From: Myxococcales bacterium
GTDB lineage: Bacteria > Myxococcota_A > Polyangia > Polyangiales > Ga0077539
Assembly (NCBI GenBank): GCA_016793325.1
Contig: JAEUKI010000062.1
Coordinates: forward strand, 248,001-312,000
DNA: 64,000 bases
Direction: 5' to 3'
Position numbers and translations under genes: made by a program
The notes under the pieces: model-generated
Databases searched by the model: none
Told to the model about the DNA's origin: nothing
The model's input: only the letters and a program-made list of their open reading frames with translations
Part shown: positions 24,171 to 33,488 of the stretch, piece after piece
How positions within the stretch are numbered: position 1 is the stretch's first letter
How the letters are laid out: each line of letters begins with the position of its first letter

Positions 24171-26902
24171 TTCGACCGAGGTTTTTGCTCGCAGCGCTCG
24201 CTGCGACCGCCGCCGCCAGCGCGGGTTGCCCGCCGCCGCCGGTCGTCGCGACGTCGTTCAGCTTCAACCGTCCAGTGTCCGTTGATTTCGTGTGCTTGCG
24301 TGTCCCCGTGGGCTCCGACGGGCGAATCACCGCGGAGACGATGCGAATGGGCGCCGAGGTCGAGGCCTTCGCCGTCGGGCAGTGCCCGTCAGTGACGGCG
24401 ACTTCGACGAGCGACGTTCAGGCCGCGGGAACGGGCTTCGTGGGGCTCCGGCTCTTTGCGCTCGTCACGCAGGCGGACCGCGGCGAAGTGGCAGTGGTCA
24501 ACCTCCACCCGAGGTTCAACACGGGAAACGTGGACACGCAGCCGCGCGTCCCGGGGTTCACGTTCATCCCGACCGGCGCGTTCGCGGGAGCCCTCGCGGT
24601 GCATCCTTCGGGGCGCGCGACGTACGTGGCGAACACCGGCGAGAACACGATCTCGATCCTCGACAACCGTCGCTTGCTCGCGGGCCGCAACTTCGCGCTG
24701 CAAGCCAACGGCGCGCCGCTCACGATCACGGGGCTTCCCGCGCCGCCGGTCGACCTCGTGCTCCGCTCGTTCGGAGACCAGATGCACGCGCTGTACGTGC
24801 TTCTGCAGGACGGATCGATTCAGATCTACAACGTCAACGACCCGCTCGTCGCGCCGGTGCTCCAGTCCACGACGCGGCTGCAAGCGACGACGATGGCCAC
24901 GGACGCGGGCGTCGATTCGGGCGCTGATACCGGCGTGGATACGGGCGTCGACACGGGCGTCGACAGCGGCGTGGACACGGGCGTGGACGACAGCGCGGCG
25001 GCACCCGATGACGCGGACGCGGGCGGTGATGCCTCGGCCGACGTCGCGGACGTGACCGACAGCGGCGTCGCGCCGGCGGACTCCGGGATCGACAGCGGGA
25101 TCGTCGCCGACACAGGGACAGACAGCGGAACGAGCATGGACGCGGCGCTCGACGCCGCTGCGACGGGCCGTGTTCTCCCCGAGAAAATGGCGGTCGCGGA
25201 CGACGGTCGCGTGTTCGTGAGCGACCGCGGGTTGCCCATCATTCACGTGCTCGAGCCCGATGGTTCTCCGACGCGCTTGCGCGAGGTGACGCCGCTGCGC
25301 TCGGGCGTTCCGACGACGCAGATCGCCGTTTCTCCGCGGCTCCCCTCGGATGGAACGCACTGGGTCTACGCGATCACCACGGGCGATCGTCAGCTCATCG
25401 CGCTCGACGCCACGCTCGTGGGCGGCGTTCCGACGGCGACGTACGGCGAGCGCGTGCGCGCCAACGCCATCGCCGACCACCCGGACTGCATGCGCGTCCC
25501 GTTCGACGAGCGCGCGTGCCCGAAGATCGACCCAGTGCTCCCGCACGATCGCGTCCCGATCCGCGCGCCTGCGCGCTCGGTGGGCTTCATCGCGACGAGC
25601 GTTCGCGGCGAGTCGGGGCAGATCTCTTGCGACGTCTCGCAGCCCCTCGTCGAGGCGTGCACCGCGACGCCGCAGCCGCGCCTCGACATCTTTCGCGGAG
25701 TGCAGGCCGTCGTCGCGCTCGCCAACGCGCAGATCCAGGTCGTCGACCTCGAGGACCCCGACCGCAACTGCGCGGTGCGCGTCGGTCAGTCCGTGCAGCG
25801 CGCGTTTCTTCGGCACATTCCGCGCGGCGGCGACGCGACGACGCGGCCGAGCCTCATCGGCGCGCCGGCGCTCACGATCAACGGTGGGTCTGCGTCGCTC
25901 GGCGGCGCCAACCCGCGGCTCGTCGCGACGAACGGCTCGGACACGACGTGCGACATGAACAACGACCACTGCGTCGAGCTCCCGCGGCAACCCGCGGCGG
26001 CCACGCTGGTCGATCCCGTGGCCGTGCGAGACGCGACGTACCTGCTCCGCTTCGAGGGGCAGCTCCCGTTGCGGACGATCAACGCTGCGTCCTTCGCGCC
26101 CGTCGCGGGCGAGGCTCGCGCTCGACTGCAGGCTCCGGGGTCGCGCTTCTGCCAGCTCGGCGCGCTCGCGGGCGATCGGATCGTTCTCAACGGCCCGAGC
26201 CCCTACGTCGAGAACAACGTTCGCGCCGACGCGAGCGTGCCGATTCCCACAGAGGACCCGCAGTGCCCCGCGGCGCAGTGCCGCGCGGCGTTCGGGGACA
26301 CCAACCTCCGATGCAACCGCGAGTTCGTGGTGCGTCGCGCGACGCAGGACGCGCTCGAGATCGACTTGCCGCGCACGACCGTGGCAGGCAACGAGTTCGC
26401 CGGCGAAGCGTGCGGCATCGTGCAGCCCCCCGCGGGAAGCTCGGGCTTCGCGGCGTCCGCGGCGGAGTTCACGCGGCTGCTCTCGTGCTGCTACCCGCAA
26501 GCGACGCGCGTCGAAGTGCGCGCGAGCAACCGCTGGGTGCTCGCGATCACGCCCTCGGGGCGCGGCGTGGAGTTTCCGAACGACGTCGTCGAGCGCGGCG
26601 GAGAGTGCGTCTCGGATCCAACGATCGGCCCGAGCGGCCGCGTCGCGGAGAACGAGACGTACGACGCGCGCTGGTTTCGCATTCGCATCGCGTCCGGCTC
26701 GCAGCCGACGCCGCGCGACGCCGCGATCACGTTTCGAACGGGCGGCGGCTACGCGCAGCTCGTGTCCAACTCGGGCGCCGCGGGCGCGACGGTCGTGCGC
26801 CACCAGTGCGCGTCCGATCGCGTCTATGTCGTCGATCAGACGCCCGCGTCGCTCCGCGAGTATTCGATCGCGCCGTTCGTGCTGACGCGCACCTTCAACT
26901 GA
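24167..26902 (+). CDS. Large lipoprotein with beta-propeller segments and an Asp-rich repeat linker
   Basis: 911 residues. The hydrophobic start LLAALAATAAASAGC suggests lipidation at Cys. Propeller-like strands (GRATYVANTGENTISILDNRRLL, MHALYVLLQDGSIQIYNVND) are interrupted by a linker of GVDT/GVDS repeats and further Asp/Ser/Gly/Ala-rich sequence (about residues 246-325). The second half is Cys-containing and strand-rich, with no domain I recognise. The GTG at 24167 overlaps the stop of the partner lipoprotein. Acidic linkers of this kind occur in many exported myxobacterial proteins and could bind Ca2+, which is an inference. Confidence 0.7.
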   Translation: MIRPRFLLAALAATAAASAGCPPPPVVATSFSFNRPVSVDFVCLRVPVGSDGRITAETMRMGAEVEAFAVGQCPSVTATSTSDVQAAGTGFVGLRLFALVTQADRGEVAVVNLHPRFNTGNVDTQPRVPGFTFIPTGAFAGALAVHPSGRATYVANTGENTISILDNRRLLAGRNFALQANGAPLTITGLPAPPVDLVLRSFGDQMHALYVLLQDGSIQIYNVNDPLVAPVLQSTTRLQATTMATDAGVDSGADTGVDTGVDTGVDSGVDTGVDDSAAAPDDADAGGDASADVADVTDSGVAPADSGIDSGIVADTGTDSGTSMDAALDAAATGRVLPEKMAVADDGRVFVSDRGLPIIHVLEPDGSPTRLREVTPLRSGVPTTQIAVSPRLPSDGTHWVYAITTGDRQLIALDATLVGGVPTATYGERVRANAIADHPDCMRVPFDERACPKIDPVLPHDRVPIRAPARSVGFIATSVRGESGQISCDVSQPLVEACTATPQPRLDIFRGVQAVVALANAQIQVVDLEDPDRNCAVRVGQSVQRAFLRHIPRGGDATTRPSLIGAPALTINGGSASLGGANPRLVATNGSDTTCDMNNDHCVELPRQPAAATLVDPVAVRDATYLLRFEGQLPLRTINAASFAPVAGEARARLQAPGSRFCQLGALAGDRIVLNGPSPYVENNVRADASVPIPTEDPQCPAAQCRAAFGDTNLRCNREFVVRRATQDALEIDLPRTTVAGNEFAGEACGIVQPPAGSSGFAASAAEFTRLLSCCYPQATRVEVRASNRWVLAITPSGRGVEFPNDVVERGGECVSDPTIGPSGRVAENETYDARWFRIRIASGSQPTPRDAAITFRTGGGYAQLVSNSGAAGATVVRHQCASDRVYVVDQTPASLREYSIAPFVLTRTFN
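24908..24991 (+). repeat. 12-bp tandem coding repeat (G-V-D-T/S units)
   Basis: Seven units of GGC-GTS-GAY plus a Ser/Thr-type codon (GCT for GTS in unit 2, GAC last) run without interruption inside the lipoprotein gene. Synonymous GTC/GTG and GAT/GAC alternate, so the array is not freshly amplified, but repeat-number variation between strains is likely. Confidence 0.8.
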
Positions 26903-26985
26903 GCGCGTCTCCGGGGGCGATGGACATACTCTGTCCGTCGTAAAGCAGACGAATTCTCGTGGCCGCGCTACACAAGTCCGCGGCC

Positions 26986-29610
26986 ATGACGATGCAGAAC
27001 GTTTCGCGTTCGGTGGGAAAATCCAAAGACCCCACGCCCTCGATGCGGCAGTACCTCGCGGCGAAGGAGCAGTACCCCGACGCGCTGATGTTCTTTCGCA
27101 TCGGGGACTTCTACGAGCTGTTCTACGAAGACGCGATCACGACGGCGCGCGCGTTGGATTTGAAGCTCACGTCGCGGGACAAAAACGACCCGGACCCGAT
27201 CCCGATGTGCGGCGTTCCGCATCACGCGGTGCAGACGTACCTGCCGCGATTGCTCGAGCAGGGCTTCAACGTCGCGATCTGCGAGCAGCTCGAGGACCCC
27301 TCGAAGGTCAAAGGCATCGTGAAGCGCGCGGTCGTTCGTGTGCTCACGCCGTCGCTCGTGCTCGACGGAGAAGCGCTCGCGCCGCGGTCGAATCAGTTTC
27401 TCGCCGCGGTCGTCGCGCCCGACGCGGGCCCCGACGCGCCAGGCCCGTGGGGCTTCGCGGCGTACGACCTGTCGACTGGAGAGCTCTTCGCTGGCGAAGT
27501 GGGCGACAGCGCCGCGATCACCGGCGAGCTCGCGAGGCTCGACGCGCGCGAGCTCGTCGTCGCGCCCGAGTGCGAGGCCGTGGGGCGCAACGCATGCAAG
27601 CTCCTGCCGCGATTGTTTCTCCGCGTTCACAAAGAGATCGGTCGCAAGGCGAGCACCGAAGCGCTCGCCGCGTCCCTCGGTGAAGGAGAGCTCGCCGCGC
27701 AAGGTGAGGCCGTCACCGCGGCCGCGAGGCACGCGGCGGGCGTCGCGCTCGCGTACGCGAAGCACTCGCAGCCCGGTCACGACGTGACGGTGCACAGGCT
27801 CGTGCGCCTCGACTCGCGGGACTACCTCGTGCTCGACGAGCGCGCGCAGCAGCACCTCGAGCTCTTCAGCTCGGCGCGCGGCGAGAAGAAGGGCTCGCTG
27901 CTGGCGCACCTCGACGAGTGCGTGACGGCGATGGGCGCGCGGAGGCTTCGGTCGTGGCTCGCGTTTCCCCTGACGGATTCCAAGCGAATCAAGAAGCGGC
28001 TCGACGCTGTGTCGTCGCTCGTGACCGCGGCGGACGCGCGCGGAGAGCTCCGCGAAGCGCTCCGTGGAGTTTCAGACGTCGAGCGCATCGCGGTGCGCGC
28101 GACGCTCGGCGCCGTGACGCCCAAGGACCTCGCGTCGCTTCGGGACTCGCTCGAACGTGTCCCGTCGTTGCACAAGCAGCTCGAGCGCGTCGGCGCCGCG
28201 TTGAAGGGCCTCCGCGCGCCAGACGAGTGCGCGCCCTTGAAGGAGCTGCTCGCGAAGGCCCTCGCGGACGACCCGGCGACGGCGCTCGGCGAGGGAGCGA
28301 TCTTTCGCAAGGGCTACGACGAGAAGCTCGACGGGCTCACGAAGCTCGCGGGCGGCGGCCGCGAGCAGATCCTCGCGATGGAGACCCGCGAGCGCGAGCG
28401 CACCAAGATCAACTCGCTGAAGATCGCGTTCAACCGGGTGTTTGGCTGGTACATCGAGGTCACCAAGGCGAACCTCAAGAACGTCCCGGACGACTACAAG
28501 CGAAAGCAGACGATCGCGGGCGGCGAGCGGTTCATCACCGAAGAGCTCGTCGAGCTCGAGAAGACGATTCTGTCGGCCGAGGAGCAGTCGCAGGCCCGCG
28601 AGCGAGAGCTCTTCGACGCGCTCGCGGCGGAGATCGCCCGGCTCGCGAGCCCGCTCACGCAGCTCGGTCGCGTGCTCGCGGACCTCGACGCGCTCGCGTC
28701 GCTCGCGGAGGTCGCTCACCGCTTCGACTACGTTCGTCCCGAGGTCGACGATTCGCCGATGATCGAGCTCGAAGAGGCGCGACACCCCACGGTCGAAGCG
28801 GCGCTCGAGCCGGGCGCGTTCGTTCCCAACGACGTGACGCTCGATGCGAAGGGCGAGCGGCTCTTGCTCGTGACAGGGCCCAACATGGCGGGAAAATCCA
28901 CGCTGATGCGCATGGTCGCGCTGCAGGTGATCCTCGCGCAGATGGGCTCGTTCGTCCCGGCGCGGCGCGCGCGCGTGGGACTCGTGGATCGTGTGTTCAC
29001 GCGCGTCGGAGCGAGCGACGACTTGTCGCGGGGACAGAGCACGTTCATGGTCGAGATGACCGAGACGTCGAGCATCTTGCGAGGCGCGACGACGCGATCG
29101 CTCGTGGTGTTCGACGAGATCGGCCGCGGGACATCGACGTACGACGGGCTCGCGATCGCGTGGGCCGTGAGCGAGTACCTGCACGATGTGGTTCGTTGTC
29201 GGGCGCTCTTCGCGACGCACTACCACGAGCTGTGCGCGCTCGCGGACAGCAAGAAGCACGCGGCCAACGTGAACGTCAGCGCGCGAGAGACCGGCGATGG
29301 AACCGACGGGATCGTGTTTCTCCACAAGCTCCAGCGCGGCGGGGCCTCGCGGAGCTACGGGATCGCCGTGGCGCGGCTCGCGGGGATGCCCGAGCCCGTC
29401 GTGGCCCGCGCGCGCGCTCTCTTGAAGGACCTCGAGCGAGGCAACGGACCGGGCGCTCCAGCGCGACAGGCGAGCTTGTTCGAGCCCAAAACCGAGGCGC
29501 CGAAGCACCCAGTGCTCTCGACGCTCGAGGGCGCAGAGATCGAGAGAATGACGCCCATCGAGGCGATGAACTTCCTCGCGCAGTTGAAGGCCCTCGCCAC
29601 CAAGGCATGA
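26986..29610 (+). CDS. mutS: DNA mismatch repair protein MutS
   Basis: 874 residues from the ATG at 26986; a GTG at 26959 is also in frame. The mismatch-wedge motif is FFRIGDFYELF near the N-terminus, the connector, core and clamp follow, and the ATPase domain carries LLLVTGPNMAGKSTLMRMVALQVILAQMGSFVPA (Walker A), STFMVEMTETSSIL, LVVFDEIGRGTSTYDGLAIAWA (Walker B) and FATHYHELCAL. The length is typical. It recognises base mismatches and small loops to begin repair. No mutL is beside it. Confidence 0.97.
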   Translation: MTMQNVSRSVGKSKDPTPSMRQYLAAKEQYPDALMFFRIGDFYELFYEDAITTARALDLKLTSRDKNDPDPIPMCGVPHHAVQTYLPRLLEQGFNVAICEQLEDPSKVKGIVKRAVVRVLTPSLVLDGEALAPRSNQFLAAVVAPDAGPDAPGPWGFAAYDLSTGELFAGEVGDSAAITGELARLDARELVVAPECEAVGRNACKLLPRLFLRVHKEIGRKASTEALAASLGEGELAAQGEAVTAAARHAAGVALAYAKHSQPGHDVTVHRLVRLDSRDYLVLDERAQQHLELFSSARGEKKGSLLAHLDECVTAMGARRLRSWLAFPLTDSKRIKKRLDAVSSLVTAADARGELREALRGVSDVERIAVRATLGAVTPKDLASLRDSLERVPSLHKQLERVGAALKGLRAPDECAPLKELLAKALADDPATALGEGAIFRKGYDEKLDGLTKLAGGGREQILAMETRERERTKINSLKIAFNRVFGWYIEVTKANLKNVPDDYKRKQTIAGGERFITEELVELEKTILSAEEQSQARERELFDALAAEIARLASPLTQLGRVLADLDALASLAEVAHRFDYVRPEVDDSPMIELEEARHPTVEAALEPGAFVPNDVTLDAKGERLLLVTGPNMAGKSTLMRMVALQVILAQMGSFVPARRARVGLVDRVFTRVGASDDLSRGQSTFMVEMTETSSILRGATTRSLVVFDEIGRGTSTYDGLAIAWAVSEYLHDVVRCRALFATHYHELCALADSKKHAANVNVSARETGDGTDGIVFLHKLQRGGASRSYGIAVARLAGMPEPVVARARALLKDLERGNGPGAPARQASLFEPKTEAPKHPVLSTLEGAEIERMTPIEAMNFLAQLKALATKA

Positions 29611-29631
29611 CGTGCGGCAAAAATGTTCCTC

Positions 29632-29787
29632 GCCGAAGTTCGTCTGCGGGAGGGATCAGCGCAGACGAACTTCGGCGGGAGAAATAGGTACCGGCCGCAC
29701 AGCGAGGAGGGAGGGAGGGGGAGTACCTCGGAGATACGGCCGGATTTTGTCGACGATTGACGCTCGGGAGGGGGAGCTACGAGCGTC
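29632..29787. other. Cluster of three inverted repeats with G-rich loops after mutS
   Basis: Within the 283 bp between mutS and the ABC exporter lie three stem structures. First: 17-bp perfect arms 29632-29648 and 29660-29676 with loop GGAGGGATCAG. Second: 7-bp arms CCGGCCG/CGGCCGG (29691-29697, 29737-29743) enclosing a 20-base all-purine tract at 29704-29723 with G3 runs. Third: 8-bp arms GACGCTCG/CGAGCGTC (29759-29766, 29780-29787) with loop GGAGGGGGAGCTA. The first could act as a terminator for mutS but has no T-run. No protein-coding frame is convincing here. Confidence 0.6.
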
Positions 29788-29893
29788 GCGTCGCGGAAGA
29801 ACAATTCAGGGACCGTGCCAACGAGTGCTCGTCACGAATTTGCGGCACTTTCAACATGCAGGAGCTTCGTGACCCCTCGCAGTCATTGCAGCG

Positions 29894-31747
29894 GTGAAAG
29901 GTTCTCGTTGCAACGTGCAATCGTGCGCTCGAATCGTGCGCGCATACACTGCGCGCGCTGATCGGTTCGACGTGAAGAAGAGCTACATCGACCCCGAGAC
30001 CCTACCGACGATCGACGCGGCGACGCTCCGTCGTGTGCGCGCAATGATGGCGCGTCACCGCGCGGCGCTCGTGGTGATCGCGACGCTCGTGGCAGGAGGG
30101 GCTCTTTTGCACTTGGTTCCACCGTGGTGCGTCGAGCAGATCGTCGATCGCGCGCTCCCGACGCGAGATCGAACGCGGCTCTATCTGCTTTGCGCGCTGA
30201 TGGTCGCGGGCCCCCTGTGCGCTTCGCTCGCGCTCGTCGCGCAGAAGATCCTGACGGCCACGGTGTCCGAGCGCGTGATGCGCGACCTGCGCGTCGAGCT
30301 GTTTCGACACCTGCACGAGCAGCCGCTGTCGTGGTTCGCCAACGCCGCTCCCGGCGAAGCGATCTCGCGCGTGCTCAACGACGTCGCGGGCGCCGGCTCT
30401 GCCGTGTCGTCGACGTACGTGGATTTCGTCGAGTCGTCGCTCGCGCTGGTCTCGACCGCGGCGATGCTCCTGTGGCTCGATTGGCGGCTCGCGCTCGTCG
30501 CGTTCGCGCTCTTGCCTGTCTTCGTCTTGCCCACGAAATCCGTCGGCGTCGAACGCAAGAAGCTCAAGCGAAAAGCGCAGCTCGGGATGGCCGAGCTCAC
30601 AGGAATCCTGAGCGAGACGCTCTCGATCTCGGGCGCGCTGCTCTTGAAGGTGTCCGGGACCGAGGCGCGCGAGGTCGAGCGGCTCGAGGCCAAGGCCGAC
30701 GACGTGATGGCGCTCTCGATCAAGCAGACGCAGGTGGGGCGTTGGTTTCAGATGATCCTCGGGCTCTTCGAGACGATCGGCCCTGCGCTCGTGTTCGCGG
30801 TCGGCGGCTCGATGGTGCTCGCGGGACACGCGAGGCTCGGGACGCTCGTCGCGTTCACTGCGCTCTTGCGGAGGCTCTACGGCCCCGCGCGCACGCTCGC
30901 GGGCGTGCGGACCGACGTGATCACGAGCTACGCGTATTTCGAGCGAATCTTCTCGTTTCTCGACCTTCGCGCGGCGATCACCGACGCGCCCGACGCCAAG
31001 CCCGCGGCGGCGCTCCGCGGCGAAGTGACCTTTGAAAACGTGTGCCTAGAGCTCGATCGAAAGCACATCCTCGAGGACGTCTCGTTCACCGTCGCGCCCG
31101 GCGAAGTGATCGCCCTCGTCGGCCCGTCGGGCGCGGGAAAGAGCACGCTCGCGGCGATGGTTCCCCGCTTGTGGGACCCCACGAAGGGCGCGGTGCGCAT
31201 CGACGGCGAGGACCTCCGATCGCTCGCCGTGCAGTCGGTCCGCAAGCAAATCGGCGTCGTCACGCAAGAGACCATCTTGTTCAACGCGTCGGTGCTCGAG
31301 AACCTGCGTTACGGCTCGGCGGGCGCGTCGCGTGAGGCCGTCGAAGCCGCGGCGCGCGCCGCGCAGATCCACGAGTTCATCGAGGGGCTCCCCGAGAAGT
31401 ACGAGACCATCGTCGGCGACCGCGGCTATCGGTTGTCCGGCGGAGAGCGGCAGCGGATCGCGATCGCCCGCGCGATCCTCAAGGACCCGCGCGTGTTGAT
31501 CCTCGACGAGGCCACCAGCTCGCTCGACGCGCACAACGAGAAGCTCGTTCAAGCCGCGCTCGCCGAGCTCGTTCGCGGTCGAACGACCTTCGTGATCGCG
31601 CATCGGCTCGCCGCGGTGCGAGGCGCGGACCGCATCGTCGTGATGGACAAGGGCCGCGTCGTCGAAGAGGGAACGCACGAGTCCCTCGTCGCAGCGGGCG
31701 GCCTGTACGCCACGCTCGCTCGAGAGCAGGGCCTCGCACCCGCGTGA
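29894..31747 (+). CDS. ABC exporter, fused membrane and ATPase domains
   Basis: 617 residues from GTG 29894; GTG 29972 is an alternative giving 591. The N-terminal half has six membrane helices of the type I exporter fold (ALVVIATLVAGGALLHLVPPW, LYLLCALMVAGPLCASLAL, LALVSTAAMLLWLDWRLALVAFALLPVF). The ATPase half carries VALVGPSGAGKST-like Walker A (LVGPSGAGKST), the Q-loop VVTQETILF, signature LSGGERQRIAIARA, Walker B VLILDEATSSLD and the H-loop VIAHRL. Such homodimers export lipids, peptides or drugs; the substrate is not evident. Confidence 0.93.
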   Translation: MKGSRCNVQSCARIVRAYTARADRFDVKKSYIDPETLPTIDAATLRRVRAMMARHRAALVVIATLVAGGALLHLVPPWCVEQIVDRALPTRDRTRLYLLCALMVAGPLCASLALVAQKILTATVSERVMRDLRVELFRHLHEQPLSWFANAAPGEAISRVLNDVAGAGSAVSSTYVDFVESSLALVSTAAMLLWLDWRLALVAFALLPVFVLPTKSVGVERKKLKRKAQLGMAELTGILSETLSISGALLLKVSGTEAREVERLEAKADDVMALSIKQTQVGRWFQMILGLFETIGPALVFAVGGSMVLAGHARLGTLVAFTALLRRLYGPARTLAGVRTDVITSYAYFERIFSFLDLRAAITDAPDAKPAAALRGEVTFENVCLELDRKHILEDVSFTVAPGEVIALVGPSGAGKSTLAAMVPRLWDPTKGAVRIDGEDLRSLAVQSVRKQIGVVTQETILFNASVLENLRYGSAGASREAVEAAARAAQIHEFIEGLPEKYETIVGDRGYRLSGGERQRIAIARAILKDPRVLILDEATSSLDAHNEKLVQAALAELVRGRTTFVIAHRLAAVRGADRIVVMDKGRVVEEGTHESLVAAGGLYATLAREQGLAPA

Positions 31748-31894
31748 CAGCCCCGCGTGGCGCGCCGTCGCGACGCCCCGTTGGAGGGTCGACACACAGA
31801 GGGCTCTCGCTCGGGAAGCGCCAAGAGAATCTCAGACCGTGCGTCGTCAACGGCTGGCGGAGCCGCGGCAGAGCGCCGTACCGTCGAGCGCGTC

Positions 31895-32215
31895 ATGGAA
31901 GCCAAGCTGCTCGCGCCCGCCGAAATCAACGCTGCGCTCGAAGCCCTCCCGCGTTGGTCGGGCGACGAGCGATCGCTTCGCGCGACCTACGAGTTCAGGG
32001 ATTTTCGCGGCGCCATGCGCTTCTACGCGGCGTGCGTCGAGCCCATCGAAGCGCTCGGGCACCACCCGACGTGGACCAACACCTACGGCCGCGTCGATGT
32101 CGTGACGACCACGCACGACCTCGGCAATCGCGTCTCGACGCTCGACGTCGCGCTCGCGCGGCTGTTCGACGAGCTCGTGCGTTCGCGCGGAGAAGAGTTC
32201 GGCGCGGTGCGCTGA
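31895..32215 (+). CDS. 4a-hydroxytetrahydrobiopterin dehydratase (PCD/DCoH)
   Basis: 106 residues, the usual family length. The active-site signature GHHPTWTNTYGRVDVVTTTHD (His56, His57) and the last helix VSTLDVALARLFDELV are complete. It regenerates pterin cofactor after aromatic hydroxylation. No aromatic amino-acid hydroxylase gene is adjacent. The ATG at 31895 fits the family's N-terminus (LLAPAEINAALEALPRW). Confidence 0.93.
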   Translation: MEAKLLAPAEINAALEALPRWSGDERSLRATYEFRDFRGAMRFYAACVEPIEALGHHPTWTNTYGRVDVVTTTHDLGNRVSTLDVALARLFDELVRSRGEEFGAVR

Positions 32216-32217
32216 GG

Positions 32218-32868
32218 CTACTTCGTCGGTCGACGCTCGATCAGGTACGCGGCCTCGCGGACGAACGTCGCGCCGCGGTCGACGAACCGTTGATTGTCGC
32301 GCGTGACGTCCTCGCGCTCGATCAGCGAGACGGCGCACTCGCCTTCGTACAGGGCTCGCACGTCGTCTTCGTACAGCGTAAACGGCGGCCCTTGGCCGAG
32401 GTCGTGCTCCATCGCGACGAGCAGCACGCGCCCGCCCGGCTTCAACACCGAGAGGACCTTCGCGACGTACGCGGCGCGTTGATCGGGCGTCATCGCGACG
32501 AGCGCGGCGCGGTCGAACACAGAGTCGAACGGCTCGTTGCACACGAATTCAAAGACGTCGCCGCGCACGACGCGCACGCCGGCCCCGTCGAAGGCGACGC
32601 CGCCCTCGACCGCGGACTCGACGGGCGTGATGTTTCGCTCGCGAAAGAAGTCTCGCACCGCTTGTTCGACGAGCTCGCAGCCCGTGACGCGAAGGCCCCG
32701 CGCCGCGAGCCAGTCGAGGTCCGTGGTCTTTCCGCAGAGCGGAACGAAGACGCTGGCGCCGTTCGCGGCGAAGCGCTCGATGTGCCGGAGCAAGAAGCGA
32801 TTGGGCGCGCCTTCGTGAAAGCCGATCTGCCCTTGCTCCCAGCGGGTCTGCCAGAACGTTGGTTCCAT
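32218..32868 (-). CDS. tpm: Thiopurine S-methyltransferase family protein
   Basis: 216 residues. TPMT features: MEPTFWQTRWEQGQIGFHEGAPN at the N-terminus, FVPLCGKTTDLDWLAARG (SAM-binding loop), VTGCELVEQAV and FDSVFDRAALVAM. Bacterial homologues methylate thiopurines, selenium or tellurium compounds with S-adenosylmethionine. Its stop is two bases from the end of the convergent dehydratase gene. Its original upstream neighbour seems to have been the transglycosylase, about 50 bp away, before the REP element was inserted. Confidence 0.93.
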   Translation of the reverse strand: MEPTFWQTRWEQGQIGFHEGAPNRFLLRHIERFAANGASVFVPLCGKTTDLDWLAARGLRVTGCELVEQAVRDFFRERNITPVESAVEGGVAFDGAGVRVVRGDVFEFVCNEPFDSVFDRAALVAMTPDQRAAYVAKVLSVLKPGGRVLLVAMEHDLGQGPPFTLYEDDVRALYEGECAVSLIEREDVTRDNQRFVDRGATFVREAAYLIERRPTK

Positions 32869-32890
32869 CGGCGAAGACCATACAGCGACG

Positions 32891-32950
32891 GGCGCGAGGG
32901 GGGGGGTGATCAGTAATCAACGAGCTGGGTGACGCCCTGCGTCGGCGGGC
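32891..32950. repeat. Left copy of the 57-60 bp direct repeat flanking REP element copy 2
   Basis: Matches 33850-33906 in full except for the length of a G run (nine here, six there) and one C/A change. It includes a copy of the last codons and stop of the transglycosylase gene, here without a gene attached. Confidence 0.85.
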
Positions 32951-32984
32951 GCCTCAGAAAGTCCAGTCCAATTCCAATGGAGCA

Positions 32985-33050
32985 CACGGCCGGGAGACGA
33001 GCGCCCGGCCTTTGCGCTCCGCGGAGCGGGCTCGGCGTCCGCCGGGCCTA
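32985..33050. repeat. Left 66-bp inverted arm of REP element copy 2
   Basis: Identical in plan to the copy 1 arms. It pairs with 33489-33554 with two mismatches over 66 bases and no gap. Its last three bases complete the TAG stop of the transposase gene. Confidence 0.88.
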
Positions 33051-33476
33051 ACCGCTGGAGTCGTCGTCGCGCTCGATTTGCTCCCATGCATCGAGCGAGG
33101 CTCCGGTGCGATGGTGTTCGCGCTGGCGTTCGACGTAGTCGAGCAGCGGCGTCGCGTTTTCGGGATCGATGCTGAATGCCGCGTAGCCGCTCTGCCAGCG
33201 GAATGAAGGGTCCCCGAGGCGACGAGCCAACACGACTGCGCTCTCGCTCTTGAATGCACGCACCACCTCGGCAATCGACCGCGTAGGCGCCATTCGAAAA
33301 GCCAAGTGGACGTGATCGTCGGACGCCCCGAACGCCAGCAGTTCGGCGGACAGCTTCTCGCTTCGTGCCAGATACAGCGCCCGCAACGCGGGATCGTGAC
33401 TCTCCGCGATCAACTGCACGCGTCGCTTCGTGCTCCACTCCCGATGAGCGAATACTCGCGAAAGAGAGTGACTCAT
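33048..33476 (-). CDS. REP-associated tyrosine transposase (RAYT; IS200-like Y1/HUH)
   Basis: 142 residues, usual for the family. HEWSTKRRV-like N-terminus (REWSTKRRVQLI), then the HUH motif in ASDDHVHLAF (His55, His57), PTRSIAEVVRAFKSESA, WQSGYAAFSI and the catalytic Tyr in LLDYVERQREHH (Tyr114). Y1 HUH enzymes cut and join single-stranded DNA at hairpins; RAYTs act on the REP repeats around them. The ATG at 33476 is chosen because it lies just outside the right arm and matches the family start; a longer open frame upstream is repeat-derived. Copy 1 has lost this ATG. Confidence 0.88.
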   Translation of the reverse strand: MSHSLSRVFAHREWSTKRRVQLIAESHDPALRALYLARSEKLSAELLAFGASDDHVHLAFRMAPTRSIAEVVRAFKSESAVVLARRLGDPSFRWQSGYAAFSIDPENATPLLDYVERQREHHRTGASLDAWEQIERDDDSSG

Positions 33477-33488
33477 CGGCCCCGAGGA

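Noticed and set aside
24389..26803. 804-residue minus-strand frame
   Set aside because: Exact antisense of the lipoprotein gene with shadow composition and no recognisable domain.
32898..32906. G9 homopolymer as a phase-variation tract
   Set aside because: It lies outside coding sequence, downstream of genes on that strand, and the six-G version at the original site is also non-coding.
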